A stretch of 64,000 bases of DNA from Clusia tigrina (Eukaryota > Arthropoda > Insecta > Diptera > Clusiidae): positions 109,327,216 through 109,391,215 of the forward strand of contig OV050030.1 of NCBI GenBank assembly GCA_920105625.2. Reading direction: 5' to 3'. Positions 53,840-63,997 of this stretch are shown piece after piece. The notes under the pieces were generated by a model, which was not told the DNA's origin, ran no database searches, and saw only the letters and a list, made by a program, of their open reading frames with translations. Position numbers and translations under genes: made by a program. Positions within the stretch are counted from its first letter, which is position 1; each line of letters opens with the position of its first letter.

Positions 53840-56605
53840 AAAAATGAATGAATAATAAATTTATTTACCAATCATACATGTATAAAAGTTAACATATTTT
53901 AAAAATACACTTAAAAAATAACATACAGATATGATAAGTAAATACTACATTCTGTTGTTCGATACGAACAAGTGTCGAATGCAGTTTCACTAATATAAAT
54001 ACAAAGTAAATAGAGGTAAGGTGTGGGGTCTTACAAATATTTATAATCATTAAACTTAAAATTCGAAGGATAGAAGGGATTTTACAAATATTTATAAATT
54101 AAGAAAATTTGTTGAAAAAGAAGTGATAATTAAATTAAAGGGTGACAATGCATATTAATTAATTTAAAAAGAATTATATAAAAATTATAAGGAAACAGTT
54201 AGAACGGTATCAATTACATTGAAATCCTTATTGAACAACCATGACTTCACTTTAGAAAAAAACACATTTTTGTTACGCAAACAACGAACACAATATGGTA
54301 AACTATTAAAGAGTCTGGGTGCCGTACATGTATAAAAGGAAAAGTAATGATTCAAGTTGTGGGGCGGAATCTTGGCAAAATTTTGAGTATTTACCCTCAA
54401 ATTGTGACCAGAATTACTTCTTATTAATAAATAACCGGATCTAATAAAGAAAACCTTTAAGACTCTAAAAAAATAAAAATGTTTAATGGGTAAAATGTTT
54501 AAGTTTTTGAACAATGGAAAGCTACTTTCAAATCGCGTTTTGTTACAGATAGTTCGAACTACATGTTTTTGGGCGATAAGCAAAGAATTAATTTTATAAG
54601 CATGTGTACCACCCCAACAAACTAACCCATACTGCAGTTTTGAGTGAAAAATACCATGGTAGATACACAAAAGTAGTTTTGAGGAGCAGTACGGTTTAAG
54701 AAGATATACATGTCTAATAGCACCCATGAGGTACCTTTTCAGGGCGAGTGTATGATCCACCCAGTTCATTTTCCAATCAAGAAGTAGCCCGAGATATTTA
54801 AATGATTTAACGCAGTCAATAGAAAAACATTTGCAAGAGCAATTATTAGAATCGTAAAATGTATTTGAATGACACGAATAATTACATATATCTTTACAAA
54901 TGAAGTATTTTTTACATCCTGCACTATGAAAGGTAAAATTGCCTAGACTTAAATCAACACCTCCTACACTGAAGTACATGATTTTGGTTTTATCACTCAA
55001 AATTAGTTTGTGTGATGAGAACCAATGCCTCAAAACTTCTAAATCGTGATTTATATCGCAATGTACCTTTAAAGCAGAATCATTGATAAAAGTACATGCC
55101 ATATCGTCCGCAAAAGCTATCGTATTACTCAAAAAATGCTGATTAAAAATAGAGTTTATGTATATTAGAAAGAGAATAGGCCCCAAAACAGAGCCCTGGG
55201 GAACCCCAATATCTATATTAACAAAACTGCTAAATACGTTATCCACTCTTACTCTTTGCTTTCTATTTGATAAATAAGATTGAAACCAACAGTACATAGA
55301 ACCTCTGAAACCACATCTCCATATTTTTTTTAATAATATTTCATGATCGACAGTATCAAAAGCTTTTGTAATGTCCACAAAGAGAGCTGCACAAACTTTT
55401 TTATTATTTAAACCACTGTAAATATTTGTGCAGAAATTTAAAAGTGCATCTTCAGTGGATAAACCCTCTCTAAAGCCATACTGACAATTGTTAAAAAACC
55501 TATTTCTATTCAAGAACCGCAGCATTCTCGTTTTTACAGCCTTTTCAAAGATTTTTGAAAAAACCGACAACAATGAGATTGGTCTGTAGTTATTTAAAAC
55601 AGATTTATCACCCTTTTTAAATAGTGGAATAACTACTGCTTTTTTAAGTTCTTCAGGGAATATACCAAATTTTATACTCGTGTTAAAGACATTACAAAGG
55701 ACATCAACAATATTAAGCACAATTTTTTTAACAAACACGTTAGAAAAAAAAACATCAGAACATGAGCTAGAGTTTTTAAGAGACATTACTATTTTATACA
55801 ACTCAAATGATGTCAATGGTTCGAAAAAAAAACTGCTTGGAAAGAACGGTTCATTATCTAAGCATTTGCAAGCAAAATTGTTTACGCCTTCCTCAGAAAT
55901 CACATCTCTACCTATTCTAGCGAAAAAATTATTGAACGCATTGGCTTTATCGAAAGTATCATATAAGGACATTCCTTCAACATATACAAAATCGGTATTG
56001 TTATTATCTGTAGATTTATGTAATATTTTATTAACCAATTGCCATTCTTTTTTAACATTACCTCTGATTTTATTAAATTCTTTAACGTAATAGTTAGTTT
56101 TACAAGTCGAGACTTCCAAAGAAATTTCCTTACAAAGCACCTTGTAACGAGATTTAACATTCAAGTTATTGGGATGTTTAAAACATTTCTTGAAAAGTTT
56201 ATTTTTACTTTTAATTTTTTTCAATAGATCAGCAGACATCCAGGGTTTTAATTTTTTTAACTTGGAAACGCGACTTTTTAAAACTGAAGTACACGAGTTA
56301 ACGTGATCAACTAAAATATTAAAAAACATATTAAATGACTTTGATGGATTTTGCTCGTAGTAAACATTATCCCAAGATTCAAATATTAGTTTATTATTCA
56401 ATGATACAAAGTCAGTTTTATTGAATACATTTTCAAGCTGCAGAGGCGCTTTGCCCGGTAAAACAACATTTTCGAAACGTATACACGTCATGCAATGATC
56501 AGAAAAATTTAAATCAGCAACAGAGCTGCTTAAAGAAATATTACTTGATTTATTTACTCGCACAAAAATGTGGTCAATACATGTACTAGAGTTGTCTGTA
56601 ATACG
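53840..56605 (-). mobile_element. L2/CR1-like LINE, 5' truncated, long open RT frame
   Basis: The 3' UTR (about 54184-53840) ends in a short ATTATTCATTCATTTTTCAT repeat-like tail rather than poly(A). The 5' side is cut inside the endonuclease (CIDHIFVRVNKSS at about 56590). RT motifs (VDITKAFDTVDHEILL, GVPQGSVLGPILFLIYIN) and the C-terminal layout point to the CR1/L2/Daphne group. Confidence 0.8.
54185..56563 (-). CDS. L2/CR1-like reverse transcriptase, 792-codon open frame, N-terminally truncated
   Basis: The frame is open without stops from about 56600 (the ATG at 56563 is internal) to 54185. It begins at the end of the endonuclease (LNFSDHCMTCIRFE) and continues through a lysine-rich linker. 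RT follows with NNYRPISLLSVFSKIFEKAV, YGFREGLSTEDALL, LFVDITKAFDTVDHEILL, GVPQGSVLGPILFL and the catalytic IAFADDMACTF (about residue 484). A cysteine-rich insert, CKKYFICKDICNYSCHSN, lies after RT, then FKYLGLLLDWKMNWVDH and a conserved C-terminus (APRLFNSLPYCVR). Without the endonuclease the product could copy RNA but not nick DNA. Confidence 0.82.
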   Translation of the reverse strand: MRVNKSSNISLSSSVADLNFSDHCMTCIRFENVVLPGKAPLQLENVFNKTDFVSLNNKLIFESWDNVYYEQNPSKSFNMFFNILVDHVNSCTSVLKSRVSKLKKLKPWMSADLLKKIKSKNKLFKKCFKHPNNLNVKSRYKVLCKEISLEVSTCKTNYYVKEFNKIRGNVKKEWQLVNKILHKSTDNNNTDFVYVEGMSLYDTFDKANAFNNFFARIGRDVISEEGVNNFACKCLDNEPFFPSSFFFEPLTSFELYKIVMSLKNSSSCSDVFFSNVFVKKIVLNIVDVLCNVFNTSIKFGIFPEELKKAVVIPLFKKGDKSVLNNYRPISLLSVFSKIFEKAVKTRMLRFLNRNRFFNNCQYGFREGLSTEDALLNFCTNIYSGLNNKKVCAALFVDITKAFDTVDHEILLKKIWRCGFRGSMYCWFQSYLSNRKQRVRVDNVFSSFVNIDIGVPQGSVLGPILFLIYINSIFNQHFLSNTIAFADDMACTFINDSALKVHCDINHDLEVLRHWFSSHKLILSDKTKIMYFSVGGVDLSLGNFTFHSAGCKKYFICKDICNYSCHSNTFYDSNNCSCKCFSIDCVKSFKYLGLLLDWKMNWVDHTLALKRYLMGAIRHVYLLKPYCSSKLLLCIYHGIFHSKLQYGLVCWGGTHAYKINSLLIAQKHVVRTICNKTRFESSFPLFKNLNILPIKHFYFFRVLKVFFIRSGYLLIRSNSGHNLRVNTQNFAKIPPHNLNHYFSFYTCTAPRLFNSLPYCVRCLRNKNVFFSKVKSWLFNKDFNVIDTVLTVSL

Positions 56606-56639
56606 TGTGTATCATGGTGGGTTTGTGTATCTTTAATAA

Positions 56640-57204
56640 ACAATGCTTAAATTTGAAAAACTGAGATTGGGGCAGCTCAAAAGGAACTTGAGCGCTTAAA
56701 CTTGCAAACACAAGGCCTAGTTTTCTACCTTCCTTTGCCAGCTAGTTCGCCATTTTTTCTGCATTGCCTTCCAGCACCAAATCTTCAAGCATCATTGCTA
56801 GGACGCCTTCGTCAAGGCTATTTGTTCTCCAGCCTTTCAATGTCGGACTTATCCACTACCGTGTCCAGAGTTTCTCCAGTTCGCAGATGAAAGATTGGTG
56901 ATCGCTGTATGTGTATATGTCACTCACCAGCTTTTTTGTACCCTTCACCAGCCTGCTACACACGAAGGTTAGGTCTATCGCAGATCTGGCATCTCCTTTG
57001 GCAAAAGTCATCTTCAAGAGGACCACGTCAAGTGTTGCAAGTGCGTCCATGAGGATATAACCTGGCGCAGTCCTACTTGCTGCTGCACTTTTTGGCAATA
57101 TTCTCAAAAGTGCTTTAGCAAGGAGCAACCTGTAGGTACTACCATTCACGAACCCGACAAGAGGTCCGACTCTCAGTTTTCTGGCCAGGAGTGTCGGCGC
57201 AGCC
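56640..57204 (-). pseudogene. R1-like LINE endonuclease fragment
   Basis: The minus strand gives APGYILMDALATLDVVLL, then FAKGDARSAIDLTFVCSRLV and VSDIYTYSDHQSFI, the second half of an APE-type endonuclease with the final SDH motif. The linker region then continues in other frames to about 56710 (LDEGVLAMMLEDLVLEGNAE). No RT follows, because the L2-like LINE begins here. Confidence 0.65.
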
Positions 57205-57425
57205 ATGGCGAGCCCATGCAAGGGTTGACACAAGTCCTCATGGGTGCATGCATACAGAACCAGATCATAGTTAGTTGGGAATGTTACATCCGAACCTGTA
57301 CCGCCAAGTTAATGGTGTCAGACATCGAGCGTTCTCCGCGACCTGCCAAGGTTTTAACCGGACGGAGGCAATTGTGACAGTAAGCTGCCAGCCATTTCGG
57401 TAAGATTTCACGCTTATGTACTAAA
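57205..57425 (-). mobile_element. Fragment of a LINE-B/C-type 5' UTR
   Basis: Compare CCATGCAAGGGTTGACACAA (57211) and GACCTGCCAAGGTTTTAACC (57340) with CCATGCGAGGGTTGGCACAA and GGCCTGCCAAGGTTTTAACG in LINE-C copy 2 (51519 and 51647). The same phrases occur in LINE-B around 21830-21980. This is a more diverged third family of that group, minus strand, immediately upstream of the R1-like endonuclease piece. Confidence 0.65.
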
Positions 57426-58170
57426 TTGACAGTATGCCTCAATCGTCAGCCCATATCCATCATTCCCCAAAAATATCCGGTATCACAAACTTAAGGCCTT
57501 ACCGTCTCGACCTTAACCGCTTGACGCACAGCTGCCCCAGGCATGTGACAACTGATCAAAGTGTCGGTTATTTGGATTCACTCTTGGATTTTTATAGTCC
57601 AACGATGATCCCACGAAGTCCCCCGGTGATGAAACGATGCTCCGCGTCCGTCCCTCGATTGTCCATCATTGTCCATCGGTGCCCTTTCAGCCGCCGATCC
57701 GGGGTCATCGCTGAAAGAGTCGTCGGCCACTTTAGCTAGCAACCAGCGGTTGCTGGTATACCATTGCCCGGGTCGCCACGAGAAGGCAGTGCATTTTCTT
57801 AGAAGTGCCCTCTGTAAGCTTCGCTCTGGCCGCTCACTAGTTAGTCTTTACCTTAAGATTATCTACCTTGGCCCCTTAAACCAGTGGTCTGTCTGTGTAC
57901 TGTTGTGTCCCAGTGGAGTCGATAGAAACCTTAGACCACTGGCTCTGTTTGCGTAAGTTAATGTCACAGTCGGTGAAAACCTTAAACCACTGTTCTGTTG
58001 GAGTCAATAAGTGTGGGCTCTTGCCTGATGTAGATTTCGCTAGTGTCTGTCTGGAGATATAGTCTTAGCTGGTGCTGCCTCGAGAGTGTCGGTGTGAAGA
58101 AGAGATTCATTCTAGGGCTGCTGGTGTTTGTACAGGCCCAAGCTGCCACTTGATCTGGTGTATAGGTGCG
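57426..58170. other. Unassigned GC-richer region with a degenerate ~65-bp repeat
   Basis: No protein family is recognised. Around 57875-58000 a phrase of the type ACCTTARACCACTG-CTCTGT occurs three times at about 60-70-bp spacing, so part of it is a degenerate tandem repeat. It could be the 5' UTR of another LINE, but I see no proof. Confidence 0.35.
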
Positions 58171-58400
58171 TGCGTGCACACGATATGATGCTGTTGCGCT
58201 TGATGGGAGAGCGTAAATGTAAATTTATTTCCGTTCTTACAGTGCGTGTGTGTGTACGCTATTGGCTGCTGTTGGTGTCGCAGTTAATGTGGGAGTGAAA
58301 ATATGAATTTATCTGTGATCTACTTTCTTACAGTGCGTGTTTATGTACGCTATTGGGTGCTGTTGGTGATGGAGTTAATGTGGGAGCGTAAACATGAATT
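58171..58400. repeat. Tandem repeat, ~92-bp unit, two to three copies
   Basis: Two clear units start TTCTTACAGTGCGTGTKT at 58237 and 58329. Each contains GTACGCTATTGGSTGCTGTTGG, GTTAATGTGGGAG and ATATGAATT-like ends. A partial unit precedes them. The last unit runs into the left arm of the large inverted repeat. Confidence 0.8.
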
Positions 58401-60650
58401 GTTCTGAGAATTTACGTTCTCACAGACTAAACTGAGGTGCCATTGGCACTACGCGCTCATAAAACCACATCTTACGAGTGTCAATTTATCCTTCCTATTG
58501 TCCTCATCCTAATTTACCTGTTTTCAAAGTTCCTATCGGGCATAACACAGAAGAACGTTTTTTTTTTTGGTTTCTTAACATGCCATACTACATCGAAGGT
58601 AGACAATAACTTACAATCCCCTTTCTTGGTATTTTTATCACTCAGCTTCATTTTATGTTGGCGGTAATCATTCAGCTAAGGTGAGTCCCAAACAGCGATC
58701 AGTTAGTATACGAGTATAATCTCTCTACTTCCGTCTGTTTCGTCCTCTTTTTTTCTATATTGAGTGTGATGGTCAAGGCCAGCTTACGCATGTGGCCATG
58801 GTCCTCAACCCGCTACACTGCATCAAGGGTGGAAAAATCTAATTTACTTGTTTAAAATGTTTGAGCTGAATTCCATTCACTTTTCCTTGTTCTAGTTGGG
58901 TGCGGTCGCATCATCTCCTCTATCTCGGCAAATAATCCCGCCCCATCTCGCTCTCTCCTTACGTCAAGTTAATTTAATTACTATAATATTCTTAATACTA
59001 TTTCGAAATTTATCTAGCTTTTTTTCAACTTTGGATTTTTAATGTTTTGTTTTTCCTTTTCTTGCTTACAATATTTACCCAACCGGCCGAGGGGCACGTC
59101 CGCGTAACGTCCGCAACCGGTGGCCGATCAGCAACAGTCCGAACTGTCCTACACTCGCGATCTCGACCACGACTACGATAATGGGAAAGAAAAATCAAGC
59201 AATTAGATGTATTTGTTAAACGCGTCAAACATACGACGGACTGGGTCAGACAATGCATGATTAGATCTACACATAGGACCAGATAAATATATAATATAGT
59301 ATTCAACAATAACGAATATATGGTTTTAACAATAAGCATTTTTTGTACAAAACAAACATTAATAATTACCCTTATATTTTTAAACGTAGATAATTGCAAT
59401 CATTCTAAACGATATTCGATCGGTAGAAGACTAAGCAACGTATTCAATTTCAATGAAAGCAGAGCAAATAACAGAAACGCCACGCCTTGCTCACAGCGAC
59501 GGTCGGGGTTCTTAACCCGCTACACTGCATTGGGGATAAGCAACAATATAAAGAGGTAAGTAAAATGGACATCAGATTTACCTACGCTTAGCCAAACATT
59601 TTTACATGTAAATCTGCACTCCACATTTTACTAGCTTAAATAAAGAAAATCACAATTTTATTCTACTTTAATTTAAATTTAGTTTTCATAAATACCTTAG
59701 TAGTCTATGTTTACCCTACGTCTCCACGGGCAATTTTTGATGGCATGCCATTGGCAATTTCAAGCAAATTGCCAATGGAGACTCCAAATTGCTTCAACTT
59801 GGCAATTTATGTTATGAAATATGTTATGCCATAAATTGCCAACGTGCTGTGTTGCAATCAGTTGTCATTTTGTTTGTTTGACAGCCTTTTTTCATTTTTT
59901 CGTGACGCTTACAGTGGAAGCATGTCGGACAATTTCGTTTGACCGCATCTATTAAATTAATAAAAACGCTAAAATGAATGGAGACTGTGCATTTGCATTC
60001 TTTGTAATAAAGGATTCACCCAGAATTTCGGTTTCCTTCTTTTTTCCTCTTCATCGTATAAAAAAAAATTTTTTTCAAGCGTGGGTACAGCGAACTAGAT
60101 TGCTTTACGGCATTTTGAAAATGACAATGGCATAACATCGCAATGCCCACCATTAAAATATTGCCAACCATTGCAATCAAATTTGGCAGATGTTATGCCA
60201 TCAAAAATTGCCCGTGGAGACGTAGGGTTATATAACACATATACACACACACACGCACCTCTTTTTATTTCACTTAAAGTTATCAAAAAAATACAACGGG
60301 GGTTATATATACGTAACAATATTACTTAGCTTTATTTATCCTTCTCTAGATGGGACGGGCGAGAATCACCTTCGCCTTTTCTTCCTGAACACTTTTTTTT
60401 CTTGTGTTCTGCGAACACTTCGAAAAAAACCACCGTAAACGGTCGTATTTAACTTTTACCTATGGCAAATTAGATGGTCAAATTGACCGTATTCACATAT
60501 GTTTTAAAATCGGACCTCTTAAAAAATTTAACGGTTATTTTCGGCATTTATTTATACAAAGAAAATTAATGTCCGCTACGACGACAAAACCGACAATCCG
60601 CAACATCCGTAATATATTTTTTTCAAAATTCACACTTTAGAACTAAACTA
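58391..60650. mobile_element. Left arm of a large inverted repeat (truncated copy of an unassigned element)
   Basis: About 2.26 kb, the reverse complement of 61660-63935 with scattered differences (for example CTAGATGGGACGGGCGAGAA here against CTAGCTGGGACGGGCGGGAA in the other arm). No transposase is encoded. It contains a Harbinger-like MITE and repeated phrases such as CAACCCGCTACACTGCATCA (58807) and TTAACCCGCTACACTGCATT (59511). The inner end stops at AACTAAACTAAGG, where mariner sequence begins. The outer end joins the 92-bp tandem repeats. Confidence 0.85.
59714..60227. mobile_element. Harbinger-like MITE in the left arm
   Basis: Inverted ends of about 33 bp, CCCTACGTCTCCACGGGC... at 59714 and ...GCCCGTGGAGACGTAGGG at 60227, with further GGCAATTT/GCCAAT palindromic repeats inside. 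TTA is duplicated on both sides (59711-59713, 60228-60230), the PIF/Harbinger-type target. It is non-coding, 514 bp. Confidence 0.85.
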
Positions 60651-60666
60651 AGGTGTCTTCAAGGGT

Positions 60667-61078
60667 TTCATCGGTTGTTGACGTGCTCGGGCGACCAGGA
60701 CGAGCATCGTCATTGACATCTTCTCGGCCTTCCTTAAACCGGTTATACCACAATTGAACTTGTGTTCTGCTCATAGTAGACTCGTCAAAGGCCACAGTCA
60801 ACATTTCAAATGTCCTTGCGCATTTAATTTCATTTTTTACACAAAACTGAATACAGTTTCTTTGATCCATTTTTTTCGAATAGTACAAAATCGAAGAGCA
60901 CACCAAAACACGACTAACCTTTTTATCTGTCAAAAACAAACTGACAATCCAAAATGGTTGGTATTGCCAACATATATAACAGACATGTGTACCAACATAA
61001 CAGAAAAAATATGCGAACATCGAACATACGTAACTCACGAAAAGATGAAAATAACCGTTATTTTTTTATCACACCTCG
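60667..61078 (-). mobile_element. mariner copy 2, 5' part only
   Basis: Same family as 31674-32621. The terminal repeat ends TTATCACACCTCG at 61078, and the transposase start (MDQRNCIQFC, TMSRTQVQLWYNRFKEGRED) runs to TSTTDET, where it is cut. It differs by a few changes (for example FDEST for FGVST). The break joins the left arm of the large inverted repeat through about 15 bp of unclear origin. Confidence 0.88.
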
Positions 61079-61092
61079 TATATGTATGAATG

Positions 61093-61178
<86 letters not shown>

Positions 61179-61188
61179 TATATATATA
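61079..61188. repeat. (TA)n microsatellite
   Basis: Begins TATATGTATGAATGTATG, then about 95 bp of TA. It lies between the mariner terminus and the terminal repeat of the next element. Confidence 0.95.
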
Positions 61189-61249
61189 GCAAATACAATT
61201 TGGATTTACACAATAGAGTTTCCCAGCGAAAGAGGAAGATTTTTTTTAA
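61189..61249 (+). repeat. Left terminal inverted repeat of the 2.8-kb element
   Basis: Contains CAATAGAGTTTCCCAGCGAA in its middle and ends in a run of eight T. It matches the complement of 63938-63997. Confidence 0.9.
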
Positions 61250-61659
61250 GAGAAGACCTTTATATATTTTTTTATAAAAAAGAAAAACATATAAATTAAT
61301 GAATAGCATATTCAATAGTACAGGTTCAATTATGCAACACTAAAATTTAAAATATGTTGTTAAACCAAGCCACTCATTAAAATGTACATGGAGACTGTCA
61401 CCAAGTCCAAAGGGAAAAAATATAAGTGTAAATACGTGTGTATGGAATGATTGAATCATAAGGGAGAAAAATAGAAATTGACTGATAGAGCAGTTAATTT
61501 AAAATAGTCATATGTATGTTCATGTTTGTTATATGTTCGACTCTGTGATATGCCCGCTAAGAACCTAAAAAACATTCTTCTGTGTTATGCCCGTTAGGAA
61601 CATTGAAAATTACCATCGGTGAATTGTGTTTTTATGTGCGCGTGGCGCCAACGACGCCT
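61250..61659. other. Non-coding interior of the 2.8-kb element not shared with the left arm
   Basis: AT-rich, no reading frame of note. It includes TATGCCCGCTAAGAACC and TATGCCCGTTAGGAAC within 45 bp (61549-61605), a short internal direct repeat. Confidence 0.5.
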
Positions 61660-63935
61660 TAGTTTAGTTCTAAAGTGTGAATTTTGAAAAAAATATATTA
61701 CGGATGTTGCGGATTGTCGGTTTTGTCGTCGTAGCGGACATTAATTTTCTTTGTATAAATAAATGCCGAAAATAACCGTTAAATTTTTTAAGAGGTCCGA
61801 TTTTAAAACATATGTGAATACGGTCAATTTGACCATCTAATTTGCCATAGGTAAAAGTTAAATACGACCGTTTACGGTGGTTTTTTTCGAAGTGTTCGCA
61901 GAACACAAGAAAAAAAAGTGTCCAGGAAGAAAAGGCGAAGGTGATTCCCGCCCGTCCCAGCTAGAGAAGGATAAATAAAGCTAAGTAATATTGTTACGTA
62001 TATATAACCCCCGTTGTATTTTTTTGATAACTTTAAGTGAAATAAAAAGAGGTGCGTGTGTGTGTGTATATGTGTTATATAACCCTACGTCTCCACGGGC
62101 AATTTTTGATGGCATAACATCTGCCAAATTTGATTGCAATGGTTGGCAATATTTTAATGGTGGGCATTGCGATGTTATGCCATTGTCATTTTCAAAATGC
62201 CGTAAAGCAATCTAGTTCGCTGTACCCACGCTTGAAAAATTTTTTTATTTATACGATGAAGAGGAAAAAAGAAGGAAACCGAAATTCTGGGTGAATCCTT
62301 TATTACAAAGAATGCAAATGCACAGTCTCCATTCATTTTAGCGTTTTTATTAATTTAATAGATGCGGTAAAACGAAAATGTCCGGCGATGCTTCCACTGT
62401 GAGCGTCACGAAAAAATGAAAAAAGGCTGTCAAACAAACAAAATGACAACTGATTGCAACACAGCACGTTGGCAATTTATGGCATAACATATTTCATAAC
62501 ATAAATTGCCAAGTTGAAGCAATTTGGAGTCTCCATTGGCAATTTGCTTGAAATTGCCAATGGCATGCCATCAAAAATTGCCCATGGAGACGTAGGGTAA
62601 AAATAGACTACTAAGGTATTTATGAAAACTAAATTTAAATTAAAGTAGAATAAAATTGTGATTTTCTTTATTTAAGCTAGTAAAATGTGGAGTGCAGATT
62701 TACATGTAAAAATGTTTGGCTAAGCGTAGGTAAATCTGATGTCTATTTTACTTACCTCTTTATATTGTTGCTTATCCCCAATGCAGTGTAGCGGGTTAAG
62801 AACCCCGACCGTCGCTGTGAGCAAGGCGTGGCGTTTCTGTTATTTGCTCTGCTTTCATTGAAATTGAATACGTTGCTTAGTCTTCTACCGATCGAATATC
62901 GTTTAGAATGATTGCAATTATCTACGTTTAAAAATATAAGGGTAATTATTAATGTTTGTTTTGTACAAAAAATGCTTATTGTTAAAACCATATATTCGTT
63001 ATTGTTGAATACTATATTATATATTTATCTGGTCCTATGTGTAGATCTAATCATGCATTGTCTGACCCAGTCCGTCGTATGTTTGACGCGTTTAACAAAT
63101 ACATCTAATGCTTGATTTTTCTTTCCCATTATCGTAGTCGTGGTCGAGATCGCGAGTGTAGGACAGTTCGGACTGTTGCTGATCGGCCACCGGTTGCGGA
63201 CGTTACGCGGACGTGCCCCTCGGCCGGTTGGGTGGGTAAGTAGACTGACAATAAATGGAACAAAAAAATCAGTGCAAACATTAAAAATCCAAAGTTGAAA
63301 AAAAGCTAGATAAATTTCGAAATAGTATTAAGAATATTATAGTAATTAAATTAACTTGACGTAAGGAGAGAGCGAGATGGGGCGGGATTATTTACCGAGA
63401 TAGAGGAGATGATGCGACCGCACCCAACTAGAACAAGGAAAAGTGAATGGAATTCAGCTCAAACATTTTAAACAAGTAAATTAGATTTTTCCACCCTTGA
63501 TGCAGTGTAGCGGGTTGAGGACCATGGCCACATGCGTTAGCTGGCCTTGACCATCACACTCAATATAGAAAAAAAGAGGACGAAACAGACGGAAGTAGAG
63601 AGATTATACTCGTATACTAACTGATCGCTGTTTGGGACTCACCTTAGCTGAATGATTACCGCCAACATAAAATGAAGCTGAGTGATAAAAATACCAAGAA
63701 AGGGGATTGTAAGTTATTGTCTACCTTCGATGTAGTATGGCATGTTAAGAAACCAAAAAAAAAAAACGTTCTTCTGTGTTATGCCCGATAGGAACTTTGA
63801 AAACAGGTAAATTAGGATGAGGACAATAGGAAGGATAAATTGACACTCGTAAGATGTGGTTTTATGAGCGCGTAGTGCCAATGGCACCTCAGTTTAGTCT
63901 GTGAGAACGTAAATTCTCAGAACAATTCATGTTTA
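61660..63935. repeat. Right arm of the large inverted repeat
   Basis: Reverse complement of 58391-60650, with the order of internal landmarks preserved: CTAAAGTGTGAATTTTG end, Harbinger-like MITE, GTAGCGGGTTAAGAACCCCG, the arginine-rich stretch near 63130-63230, and TGTAGCGGGTTGAGGACCAT. Differences include an altered segment near 63233-63280 that replaces about 50 bp of the left arm. Confidence 0.9.
62083..62597. mobile_element. Harbinger-like MITE in the right arm
   Basis: Inverted counterpart of 59714-60227, 515 bp. TAA lies on both sides (62080-62082, 62598-62600), the complement of the TTA seen in the left arm. Its shared position shows that it was present before the two arms separated. 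Confidence 0.85.
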
Positions 63936-63937
63936 TG

Positions 63938-63997
63938 TTAAAAAAATCTTCCTCTTTCGCTGGGAAACTCTATTGTGTAAATCCAAATTGTATTTGC
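63938..63997 (-). repeat. Right terminal inverted repeat of the 2.8-kb element
   Basis: Complement of 61189-61249 with one base fewer in the A-run. Only TAT remains after it before the window ends. Confidence 0.9.

Larger units (their letters stand above)
61189..63997. mobile_element. Unassigned 2.8-kb TIR element, right copy (non-coding)
   Basis: Terminal inverted repeats of 60-61 bp: GCAAATACAATTTGGATTTA at 61189-61249 and its complement ending AAATTGTATTTGC at 63997, differing by one T in a T-run. TA dinucleotides flank both ends, though the right flank is cut by the window end. Inside, the 61660-63935 part is the inverted counterpart of 58391-60650. Near the two ends are diverged direct repeats (CTTCTGTGTTATGCCCGTTAGGAAC at 61576 and CTTCTGTGTTATGCCCGATAGGAAC at 63771). 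No transposase frame is seen, so it is non-autonomous and its superfamily is undetermined. Confidence 0.75.

Noticed and set aside
58200..58400. CRISPR-like or satellite array in the 92-bp repeats
   Set aside because: Only two to three units with no spacer pattern, in a eukaryotic genome. It is a simple tandem repeat next to the inverted arm.
59040..59200. Arginine-rich frame in the left arm (SHYRSRGRDRECRTVRT, minus strand) as a small host gene
   Set aside because: Present in both arms of a repeat, short, without a start context, and not continued in the other arm, where a stop follows earlier. It is treated as part of the non-coding element.
58391..63935. Inverted repeat as an assembly palindrome
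   Set aside because: The arms differ by many scattered substitutions and one replaced segment near 63233-63280, and only one copy has the 60-bp terminal repeats. A fold-over artefact would give identical arms.
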